Source of the DNA: Spirometra erinaceieuropaei
Lineage: Eukaryota; Platyhelminthes; Cestoda; Diphyllobothriidea; Diphyllobothriidae
Length of the DNA: 64,000 nt
Direction: 5' to 3'
Assembly: GCA_902702965.1 (NCBI GenBank)
Contig: CACRXP010000008.1
Location: 1,795,923-1,859,922, forward strand
A program made the position numbers and the translations under genes. The notes under the pieces are model-generated. The model worked only from the letters and a program-made list of their open reading frames with translations, had not been told where the DNA came from and did no database searches. Positions within the stretch are counted from its first letter, which is position 1. The number at the start of each line of letters is the position of its first letter. Below are positions 33,893-43,655 of the stretch, piece by piece.

Positions 33893-36800
33893 GGGCGACG
33901 AACGTGGTCGGCACATCCTCTCCCAGTCGCTTACTCCACATCTATAACAAGACTTCCTGTCGTAATTTTCTCGTGGATACTGGTGCGGAGATCAGTCTAA
34001 TCCCACCCACCTTGACTGACCGTAAGTCACCAAACTCTTCATTTTTCCTCCAAGCAGCTAACAATACTTCTATTAAAACCTTTGGTCAACGATCCCTAAC
34101 ACTAGATTTGGGTCTAAGACGTTCATTTCGTTGGCTATTTACAATCGCCGATGTTCATACTGCCTTTCTCGGCGCTGATTTTATATCTTTTTTCGGTCTC
34201 CTCGTTGACAGCAAGTCCCATAAATTATTTGATCCTAAGACTTCTTTACATTGTAATTGTTCCACTCGTACCATTTCATCACCTCATCCACGCATTTCAA
34301 CAATCCCTTCGTCTACTCCCTATCATCGTTTACTTTCGGAATTTCCATCTATCACACGACCCTCACAATTTAACCAACCTATCAAGCATTCTGTTGTACA
34401 TTATATTTCAACTACTGGACCACCCGTGTTTAGCCGTCCCCGTCGTTTAGCCGCCGATAAGCTAGCCATAGCCAAGGCTGAATTCAGTCACATGATGAAG
34501 CTGGGCATAGTTAGGCCTTCCACTAGTCCATGGGCTGCACCTCTAGATATGGTGTGCAAAAAGTCTCGTTGACTGGCGCCCTTGCGGGGATTACCGACGG
34601 TTAAACACCTGCACTGTGCCTGATAGGTATCCACTTCCCCATCTCCACGACTTTTCATCTAGCCTAGCTGGAGCAACAATATTTTCCAACATTGACTTAG
34701 TCAAAGCTTTCCATCAGATACCCGTTGCTCCAGAAGACGTTCCCAAAACGGCGATTACAACACCGTTCGGCCTGTTCGAGTTTGTCAGGATGCTTTTTGG
34801 GCTACGCAACTCCGCTCAAACTTTTCAACGTTTTATCAACGAAGCCCTCCGCGACCTACCTTTCGTTTTTGTCTACGTCGACGATGTTCTGGTAGCAAGT
34901 TCCAATGAACACGAGCACCTACAACATTTGCGTCACATTTTTGAACGATTGAGCCAATTTGGCGTTTTCCTTAATGTTTCTAAATGTGTTTTTGGCGCAC
35001 AGTCGCTGCTTTTCCTAGGACATCGCGTAGATGCTTCTGGTTGTCATCCCATAGACGCCAAAGTTTCAGCTATTCGCGATTTCCCTACTCCCACTTCTTT
35101 TCAACAACTGCGCCGTTTTATAGGCCTTGTCAATTTCTATCGACGTTTCATCCCTCATTGTGCTCAATTAATGCTACCACTTACTAACCTTTTACGCGGG
35201 AACAACCGTGAGTTTTCTTTTCCTGACACAGCTGTAGAGGCTTTCAATCGTGCCAGAAAGGCTCTTGCGGATACAACTGCCCTTGTTCATCCTATACCTG
35301 ATGCCCCACTTTCCATTGTGGCCGACGCCTCCAATTTCGTTATAGGTGCTGCCCTTCAGCAACAGACGCCCACTGGCACCCAGCTCTTGGCTCTCTACTC
35401 TGCCAAATTGACACCCCCACAAACTCGCTATAGCACTTTTGGTAGAGAACTTCTTGCAATTTATTTAGCCATTAAGCATTTTCGTAATTATATTGAGGGC
35501 CGAGATTTTCGTATTTATACTGACCACAAGCCCCTTACTTATGCCCTCTCTACTTCTTCTGACAAGTATTCACCCCGCGAGACCCGCCATCTCGATTTTA
35601 TTTCTCAGTACACCACCGACATTCGATTTCTTAAAGGCCTTTATAATCAAGTTGCTGACTGTCTTTCTCGGCCTGGCATTAACGCCATCAACCGCCCTTC
35701 CATTGATTTGGAGCGCATGGCAGAACTGCAAAATCAGCCGACTTTCAGTGAGAGCCTTCAACACACTAGTCTTCAACTCGAAGCCATTCCTCTCTCCACC
35801 ACCCCCGGTACAATCTTGTGTGACGTATCGCGCGGTGCCTCCCGACCCGTAGTGCCAAGCGAGATGAGACGAGATGTTTTTGCCGCGTTGCACAATCTAG
35901 CTCACCCTGGCATCCGCACTACCCAGCGCCTCGTCAGCGAGCGTTTCGTTTGGCCAAGCATGAACACTGATATCCGCCAGTGGACCCGTTCATGTTTGGC
36001 CTGTCAGGAGGCCAAAGTCGGACGGCATAACAAAGCCCCCATTGGCACTTTTCTCGCACCCGACGCACGTTTTTCACATGTCCATATCGATCTAGTAGGT
36101 CCCTTTCCAACATCTCGTGGTTGTAACTACTTACTTACTGCGATTGACCGATTTACTCGTTGGCCCATTGCAACTCCCATACCTAGCATAACTGCAGATT
36201 CCGTTGCTCATGCTTTTTTGGAACACTGGATCTCTCATTATGCCGTCCCCTCAACTATTACCACCGATCGAGGTCAACAATTCGAGTCTAGACTTTTTAG
36301 CAGCCTTACCAACCTCCTCGGATGTTCTCGCATACGCACGACAGCATACCACCCCTCATCCAACGGCTTAGTCGAGCGTTTCCACCGGCAACTCAAAGCC
36401 TCGCTCCGAGCTCATGACAACCCTTCCCATTGGAGCGATCATCTGCCTTTGGTCATGCTCGGTATCCGTACCGCACTCAAGCCCGACTTAGAGTGTTCCG
36501 CTGCCCAACTTGTCTACGGTACCACCCTACGGATTCCCGTGGATTTTTTCGGGTACCCTCAAAGCTCAGCCGACTTGGATCCCAGCGACTATATGCAAAG
36601 ATTGCGCCAAGCCATGACTCATCTTCGAGCCACTTCTCCACGTCCTTCAACAAGTAAGTCGTACGTCGACCCGAACTTACTAACATGTTCTTTTGTATTT
36701 GTCCGCGTAGATAGCATTCGCCGGCCACTACAACAGCCCTATGACGGCCCACTTCGAGTACTATCGCGCAAGGACAAGCATTTTACAATTGACCGTGGAG

Positions 36801-37030
36801 GCCGCACCGACGTGGTCCCAATCGATCGCTTGAAGGCGGCTTACACCGAGCCTCTTTCAACTTCTCCAACCGAACAACCTCCACTTGGCACATTGCCACT
36901 TGCTATTTCCCAGACTCCATTTACGCCCAATAACCCCGCATCTTCCCTTAACCCACAGACTCCTTCCCTTACTCGCAGCGGTCGTCATGTCCGTTTTCCC
37001 GATCGTTACCAACTTGTACAATATGCATAA
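33871..37030 (+). pseudogene. pol: gypsy pol: protease, RT, RNase H, integrase; one frameshift
   Basis: Pol opens in the -1 frame relative to gag and overlaps its end (33871-33892), suggesting -1 frameshift expression. The protease has FLVDTGAEISLIP. RT begins [19 protein letters not shown] single-base loss at about 34570 then shifts the frame, and the sequence resumes with [14 protein letters not shown] motifs are [10 protein letters not shown] and [14 protein letters not shown]. RNase H has [15 protein letters not shown] and [10 protein letters not shown]. Integrase has a zinc domain ([10 protein letters not shown] ... CLACQEAK) and the DDE residues in [19 protein letters not shown] and NGLVERFHR. 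From 34616 to 37030 the frame is open for 804 codons. Repairing this one lesion is not implied; as it stands protease and RT are in different frames. Confidence 0.92.
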
Positions 37031-37084
37031 CACTCCCACATTTTCCTTCTATTAACAATAATTTTTTTTGAACTCCGTTCTCCT

Positions 37085-37098
37085 AGGATGGGGAGTAT
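37085..37098 (+). promoter_or_regulatory. Polypurine tract
   Basis: AGGATGGGGAGTAT lies directly before the 3' LTR, where plus-strand priming is expected. Confidence 0.6.
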
Positions 37099-37302
37099 TG
37101 TAGTGACATTTAAGTCCGTTTTGTTTTAATCAGTTACAATACGCTTTGACACAACTTTGAATAAGAAAAACAACACGCACGTGCACTTTTGCCTGCTGAC
37201 GACTTTGTTCTTATTTACTAGTTTGTAACTGTTGGGATACTGCTATTTTCGTTTCCCGGATAGCCTACTCGCTGTGCCCAACTAGTGGGTTTATCACTTG
37301 CA
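37099..37302 (+). repeat. 3' LTR of the gypsy element
   Basis: It starts TGTAGTGACATTTAAG and ends TATCACTTGCA. It is 204 bp and nearly identical to the 5' LTR. It is followed by the AGAC duplication and the resumed PLE. Confidence 0.93.
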
Positions 37303-37581
37303 AGACAATGCACTCAGATGAGGCATACATCAACCGGCATATCGATTTAGATGTCACATAAAAAAATCCTTAAGAACCGATTCAAACTGACTCAACCAAT
37401 CCCGAGATGATGACCGTAACCAGTCATAGAATCCTTTTGCCAGACTTAGTCTAGAAGTTAATTGTTTTTGCACGCCCGTTGTCTGAAGACGAGCTGGGGA
37501 ACCAGTCTCGAAAATGTACACAATAAACTTTGCTGTTTCCCAAAAAGCCTCACCTTCCTAATTATATTTCTTGGGATGCCT

Positions 37582-37583
<2 letters not shown>
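37303..37583 (+). pseudogene. PLE 2 3' end, resumed after the gypsy insertion
   Basis: After AGAC the sequence AATGCACTCAGATGAGGC continues the interrupted EAMHSDEA codons. It runs on as INRHIDLDVT, then a stop and decayed QPIPR, then the 3' UTR. The hammerhead-like segment TCTGAAGACGAGCTGGGG ... CCAGTCTCGAAAAT (about 37480-37530) has a small insertion after GAAAAT. The end GGGATGCCTGTT meets a TA tract. Confidence 0.85.

Positions 37584-37612
<29 letters not shown>
37584..37612. repeat. (TA)n tract between PLE 2 and solitary satellite fragment
   Basis: The tract is flanked by the PLE 3' end on the left and by satellite sequence on the right. Confidence 0.85.
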
Positions 37613-37842
37613 CGCAAGTATCTATGTCGGGAGTACGCTATAATACCTTTACCATATGGATTTCATACTACTCCTAGTATTACTTGTTTGTAGAATGGGA
37701 ATTACGTGGTTATTCTACAGTCGTTGATTGTCTTCGAAACAAATGTCCATTGAAATTTCGGTTCTGACCGTAAAAATTCATGTTCCGGAGATTTAACTCC
37801 AAGTCCTGCACCGAGCAATTTCTGAAATTATTCACTTGATAT
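37613..37842 (+). repeat. Solitary partial monomer of the 352-bp satellite
   Basis: GCAAGTATCTATGTCGGGAG through GAAATTATTCACTTGAT is clearly the satellite of 2770-20065, covering about 230 of 352 bp. It begins about 10 nt downstream of the predicted hammerhead cleavage site and stops before the hammerhead 5' half. TA-rich sequence lies on both sides (TA tract left, ATATATACATGTATAC right). Confidence 0.88.
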
Positions 37843-37929
37843 ATACATGTATACAATCCTACTCTCAGGGATTTTACTCTTTGCAGAGGGGTAATGCGGA
37901 AACTTCCGAAGAACATGTACCTAAGAGGT

Positions 37930-38285
37930 GTCTATGTGCGGTGCATGCGTTGATGGAGAAATGCATGATGATTTGCCGCAGATTTTCGTGCAGACGCACG
38001 TGACCAGGCAGACCCATGAGGCGAGCGAATGTGCAAAGACAGTTTGCAAATCTTGATCGGATGTGACAGGCCTACGTCTGGACTCCAGTCATTGGTGCGT
38101 CTGCCTCGGTGTTGTGGAGTAGCGCCGGCAGTGATCTCACCGGTGGGCGGATTGTGCGAGGTAGTAGTTGTTGTCGTCGGCGGGGTGTAGGGGTGTCCAG
38201 CGATGGGTTCACGTGACTGTCGTAGTAGGTCGCTCCCTTGCTTGCAGGTGTAGACTACGCCTAGCGTCCATTTGCTGGCACCCAA
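37930..38285 (-). pseudogene. LINE zinc-finger C-terminus remnant (minus)
   Basis: The minus-strand reading FANCLCTFARLMGLPGHVRL followed by HENLRQ matches the second finger of the plus-strand copy at 38.8-39.05 kb (TFIHCMGLMGQMRVHENLRQ). A Pro/Thr-rich linker (PPTTTTTTSHNPPTG) lies upstream in another frame. Such C2H2-like ends are familiar from tapeworm RTE-type pol proteins. The copy is frameshifted. Confidence 0.55.
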
Positions 38286-39320
38286 CTCTCACATGTGGCT
38301 ACCCGAAGTCAGGCTCTGCCTAGCTGCCGCACCCACGGTAACTGCCTCGACCAGCGGGCTAAACCAGGTGAGGGTATCCCAGTGTGCATCTCACCACACG
38401 GTAATCTCGGCTTCGCTGGCAGGATGGGTCATCGCATCGGCATTGCCGAGACGAGGCTACGTCTGGAACACTGCGGGAGGTCAAAAGGTAGGTAAGCCCT
38501 CAGGTAAGCGAACTTTACTCTGTTTCCTTACTTACTTTCCTGTCAATGTCACTTGCTGTATGCTGTTCTTGTTGTCTGCTCTGTGTCCGTTTGTCTGTGC
38601 CTCTCTCTGCTAATAGCTAGGTGTTAGTGTGCTGGACTTCGTTTGTTGCCTTGCTTAATCCTGTCCCTGCCTGATGGCTGTGTCTGCTTGTCCACCAGCT
38701 CCGTCACGTTGAAGTCATCCTGCACACCCACCATGACTAGTCCAACCCACACCCGTCGCCCAGTGTGCCGACCACCACAAGATCCACCACCAACATCCCC
38801 ACAGCTGACACTGACACTGTCGAATTCCCATGTCCACACTGTCCCCCCAAATTCACCTCACGCATCCACCCGATCGGTCACTTACGAAATCATTGCACAG
38901 AGACTGGAGAAACCGTGCCTGAAGCACCAACCTACACTCGCCGAATCCGTCTACACTGCCCACACTTTACTCGCACATTCATTCACTGCATGGGTCTAAT
39001 GGGCCAAATGCGCGTCCACGAAAACCTACGGCAGACAACCGTCGGTTGCATCACGTCATCACATCCTTCCTCACCGGCATCTCATCGTACATCAACATTC
39101 ACCCACCACAAGCATCCAATTTCAACCTCCCACGCAAGTGTGCCTCTTGACTCCGTCTCCATACGGTCCCCCAGCTGCATGTGTGACTCGAATCTGAAAC
39201 TATCACGGCGCGTCAAGCGTTGTGGATTGAAAGGTCGCTGGCTGACGCCCCAACTCAGCCCACGCACTCCGTCCAGTTTTGTGTCTGTTGCCTGGAGTGG
39301 CGCACTGGTGGACTGAGAGC
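38286..39320 (+). pseudogene. LINE zinc-finger C-terminus remnant (plus)
   Basis: From about 38831 the plus strand reads FPCPHCPPKFTSRIHPIGHL then RNH, a C-X2-C-X12-H-X3-H finger, followed by TETGETVPEAPTYTRRIRLH and a second finger CPHFTRTFIHCMGLMGQMRV in which one Cys and one His are lost. A Pro/Thr-rich linker precedes it in a shifted frame. I read this as the 3' coding end of an RTE-like LINE, inverted relative to the copy at 37930-38285. It is not a host transcription factor. Confidence 0.6.
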
Positions 39321-39485
39321 CAGGCTGAGACGGCTCCTTCTCAATGTGACCAACGACACTCTCACAATTGTGAGATGAACGCCGCTCAACCCCCGTTGTG
39401 TGAAATCCTGGCGCCTTTGTTTGCTGGGCCAGGTCGTGCATGTGGCCTGCGCAGACAAGATCCCTAGACCACGTCAGCCACCGCA

Positions 39486-39645
39486 GAGTAAACGCTTGTT
39501 CGATGCAACTTAAAGCGTCTATTTTCTTGGGTTTTGACCAGGTCCAGAAGTCAACCTTCTTGAGTGATGACATGGGCCGACTTGATGGCGGGACGAACTC
39601 CTGGAGCCTCCAATGAGACGAAGGGAAGTAGGCAGTGATTGTGGC
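39486..39645. repeat. Dispersed ~130-160 bp repeat, copy 1
   Basis: The core reads GACCAGGTCCAGAAGTCAAC then CTTCTTGAGTGATGACATGGG, with TCCAATGAGACGAAGG downstream. Related copies are at 41105-41288 and 48601-48745, all in the same orientation. Confidence 0.75.
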
Positions 39646-41104
39646 AATCCCAACGTCGAAAAATAGGGAAGGACAGTATTTCTAACCTAACCTACACAAA
39701 ACCTCCCCTTTCCAGGGCCAGAAGGCCTAGGGCGATCATGACAGGTGCTCTGCCAGGTGTTAGGGTACGGATTACGGATATACTTGGGGGTTTGGGGTAA
39801 GGCCTTAGGCATGGACTTCGTGCTGGTGGTTAAGATACGCCGCGCGCGAGACCATGCCTATAACGACCTTCAGGCGCAGTCCCGAACGGAAAGAGAAGGG
39901 GGATGCCAGCGGGAAGGATGATCATTCTGTAAAGAATAACTGGAGGAGCTGTGGAGAGTTGGCAGCCAGACGAGGGAATGTCCAGCGTCGAGTTGGCGGC
40001 GTCCCAAAGTCCGTCATGGAATGAGTCAAACCGTCCGACTCGGCTTTGAATTTGATTGGCCAGTTGGGAAGCCGAGTGGGCGAATGCCAGACAGCACAGT
40101 TGCACACACGCTGACACTCACCAAAGGCCCAGCGTTGCGACAGGCGCTCGGAGTAGAGCCACTACAACGCTACAAAGATTGTCGACTTTAAATGTGCTTG
40201 TCGCAGGCATCGCGGGAGTTAAGTTTGATGACACATACTCCGTAACTCCTCCTCCAATGCGATTCGTCATCACAGGTGGAGACGAGTTTGCCTCAAACAT
40301 CTAGTCGGTAACCTAGGTTTCCATTTTTTCTGCCTGCTCAAAGTACGTAATTTCCAGTTTTACCGACTGAACTTTCGCGTTTTTACGCGTTGTTAGCGCG
40401 TCCAAAGGCTTAGCGACGTAAATGTATGTTTCCCGTCCGATTCACGAAAGAAGCTATCTGTGAGTTTCAAAGACATCATTCATAAAACCTTCATTACTGC
40501 TACTTCTGTATCACAAGCGTCTTTACTTCCTGTTTTCTGAGAAGGGCCACAAACCCTTTCGCAACCGGCATGCGTAGGTTTGGGATTCTTCACCGATGGT
40601 CCTCAAGAACTGACAATACTGACACCGGCTTGAGTGAGACAATTTGGATTACACTGACGATACCACCATCTCCGGCTACTCATGGTACAGGATTGGGTTG
40701 ACCCACGCACAACTTTCGTTGCCTTCTTTAACACTGGTACGGTGCCGCTGTTGCAAGCGAATTCTCAGGAGGTGGCGAAATGGTCGGCACAGGTCCTCGG
40801 GACGTGGAGGTGGCCCCTGGGGCCTCGACATTTCGTCTCGTCTCCAGGGGGCGAAACACATTACCAAGGAATATTGTTGCCGATTCATCCTACGAGAGTA
40901 TTGATTTAAACTAGAACAGGCATGACCGCAGCTGTGTGTAACTCCTACAGATTCTGATGTCCAATTCCCAAGTTTGTATTTGGCACAGAAAGGAAATTTG
41001 AAGCATGATACGTAGCTCAGTCACTTTTATTGAAGAATAAAAATAAGCATGTATAACAAATTTTTCTTTAAGCTTAACGCTTGAAAAAATCAGCAAATTT
41101 TAGC
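39646..41104. other. Stretch without recognised gene
   Basis: Several short open frames overlap on both strands (for example 39830-40117 minus and 40644-40904 plus) but none resembles a known protein. Confidence 0.4.
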
Positions 41105-41288
41105 ACAGAGGAAATGCTCGTTCGATGGACCTTAAACCATCTATTTTCCTGGGATCCGACCAGGTCCAGAAGTCAAACTTCTTGCGCGATGGCATGGGCT
41201 GACTTGACGGTGGGACGAACTCCCTGATTGATACGCCTTGATCATAACCGTAACCTCCAATGAGAAGAAGGAAAGCAGACAGTAATTA
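41105..41288. repeat. Dispersed repeat, copy 2
   Basis: GACCAGGTCCAGAAGTCAAA and CCTCCAATGAGAAGAAGG match copy 1 at 39486, with about 40 bp extra between the two blocks. Confidence 0.75.
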
Positions 41289-43260
41289 TTTCCAACTGAA
41301 ATTTGATTAGAAGGTGAAAGCGGGTCAAAACAACCAAAGATGTTGGGAATGAGTGAGGAAGGGGAGTAGGGATGCATGTGGAGAGGGGGTGGGCACATAA
41401 CTACCGTTGACTCTGATAGTGCGCTGGTGAAAAAGCCGTTTTGGCAAATAGGTAAATTGTCGGCAGAACTATAAATCATCGACCAAATCGGCCCTTAGGA
41501 TCCCATTAGGGGAATTCGGCTCGATCAGCCCGAAACAACACCTCATCTATTGCCGAGAATTCTCAGGGTTTAAGAAGTGCCTGCATGTCCTGGAGAACAG
41601 AGGCGAACCAACCTTCCAGCTAGCCGCTCCAACCTCACGTGCACTGCAGACAAACACGAAGCATTGAATATAATAAAAGCAATACGCATGAAGTAGGAAA
41701 GGAATAAAATGTTCCAAATGCCTCAACCGTCCGTCGCATCGGGTTCGCATCGACTCTTGACTGTCTCATTCGGGACGAAGTCTTGCAGTTTACCTGGAAG
41801 TTAATCCCCAGGGAGCAGTCGAACTAAACGCCCAGGTACACATTCAGTCACAGCCATCAGTGCATCACTTATAACGGCAGAAGTGGATGAACCGAGAAGA
41901 TACTATGAACGGAATAATACAACGCCGCGAGTTTATATAGATCTTCAAATGTTTAAAATGACTTTTCAAGCCGCATTTAGTGTCAGTGCATACATTGTCT
42001 CCAATCTCGCTTTTAGACGATAAATCGACCGGAGATCACTGAAACCGCCATATTCTCCAGCTTGAGAACAGTAATAACAAGGGTTGCCCATTTATGGAAA
42101 ACATACGCTAGACGACACATCGACGACTGTCATCTCTCGAAAAAGCTCCCCTTGTGCTGCAGAATCGAGAACCGTGTACAGCTATCTCCCAGGTCGAGTC
42201 AAATGCAGATATTTAATGAATAAAAACAACCTAATCGTGCCCGACAAAGTACCGTCGACCGGTATCACACAGTTTGTCCCGTTCTGGCCAACAAGAGGGA
42301 GGAGCAAGACTACAGAGTCAGATCAACGAGTGGGTACTTCACCCTTCAGAATATTTGGTCTTGTACATGGGACTGCATACTATAACACTATAAAACTAGG
42401 CAATTCCTAATCGTTCAGTCTTCGTAAAAAAAACACGAGTTAAAACAAATACAGAAAAGCATAATTGTCATTGCACAAGGGGAAAGTGAAACGATAATTC
42501 CCCGAGTTATTTTTCGCCGTCTCTAGGCAGTCATAGTCCAGGTCAAAACCACGCATGCTTGGGGGTGAATTCTTGCTCAACTATACATAAGACCAGCCGG
42601 CCGAGATCCGCGATGGCGCTGACCGAGTTCGTCCAAGTAAAAAGCGCATCATAGCAATTCAGTGTTATTTCCTGAAATCATCGGCCTCACCTAGAAGCAA
42701 AGAATCCTTCCAGACAAAGGCCTATATATATATAACCTAAATGTCCTGAGGCAGTAAAGACCGGGTGGGGTGTGTGCACCGGACGCATGCCGACGGGTTT
42801 CGCCATGCGGCTGGACAGCCGTTGGACGAAATTACGCTGACGAATTATCTCTGTCGCAGGCCTGTCAAGCAGTCGAGGCGCTGTGAGTGATAAAGGGGGG
42901 GGGGATGAGGTAAATGCAACGAACGGCTGTCCCACTTCAAACACATTTATTCCTAAATGACTGTCGCCAGGATCCTTTTGTTGTCAGCAAACAAGTTTAC
43001 ACCATGAAAACATATCCACTGGAAGGACCACTGCGTGTGGCCCTAAATCTATCCCTAAAGGTGCTAACACCTTCTCCAAATTTGGGTCTTCCGATCATTT
43101 AGTTGCGATGAGAGAAACAAAGAGAGGGCTTAAAAATGCAAGGGGAAGTAGAGGACCGAACTAGGCCATCTTGACAGCCAGACGGCCCACAGGCAGTAGG
43201 CAGACTCGAGGACAGCAAAATCAACTCATCAGGGGAAGAGAGACAGAACTGCTGACTCAC
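41289..43260. other. Probable 3' flank or introns of the kelch-like gene; no exon recognised
   Basis: No further kelch repeat could be recognised downstream of the exon at 43261. A short TA tract is at 42722-42734. A G-run is at about 42895-42904. Confidence 0.4.
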
Positions 43261-43655
43261 GGAAAGAAAAAAGTCTGTCCTGCCAAACGGCGAGAGTAAA
43301 AAAAGACTCCTTTAAGGTATGTTCAGTGAGGCGTGTCCACTTACCCAAGGGGCGCCGGTTGTCGGGCGGGGCGAAGACATCAACCCGTACGTTATAATCA
43401 TTATGAACATAGGCACTGCATCCAGAAATAAAAAGGTCGCCCTTGAATACGACCGCCGTGCATCCATTATATGCGGATAGCATGGGAGCAGCAGCCTTCC
43501 AAAAGCTGTCCGATGACTTTCGTGGTCCACGCCAGTCTGCTGCCTCTCGTAAATGACACATCTCCACAGAGGACAATGATTTGACACAAAAATCGGGTTT
43601 GCCGCCAATCACAAACACGCGACCGTCCGGCAGCGCAACAGCGGTAGAGTTTTGC
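43261..43655 (-). CDS. Kelch-like gene, kelch exon d
   Basis: QNSTAVALPDGRVFVIGGKP begins the exon, a kelch blade with the double glycine. FWKAAAPMLSAYNGCTAVVF and FISGCSAYVHNDYNVRVDVF form the next blade, then KWTRLTEHTLKESFFTLAVW. The donor is CC|GTGAGT. The acceptor AAG|GCAAAA fits the two-base overhang of the exon at 45566-45800, but has a poor pyrimidine tract. The gap to that exon would remove part of a blade, so an extra exon is possible. Confidence 0.72.

Larger units (their letters stand above)
32653..37302 (+). mobile_element. Ty3/gypsy LTR retrotransposon, CsRn1-like, nearly intact
   Basis: The element is 4650 bp with two 204-bp LTRs that differ at only about three positions, which argues for a recent insertion. 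Between them lie a PBS, gag, pol (protease, RT, RNase H, integrase) and a purine-rich tract. The gag finger is C-H-C-C and the pol C-terminus is [13 protein letters not shown], both as in the Clonorchis CsRn1 group. It sits inside the GIY-YIG region of PLE 2. Two lesions are seen: a stop in gag and one frameshift in pol. Confidence 0.93.

Noticed and set aside
38765..39316. Host zinc-finger transcription factor
   Set aside because: The finger block is frameshifted, has lost metal ligands and has an inverted copy next door, which fits a LINE remnant better.
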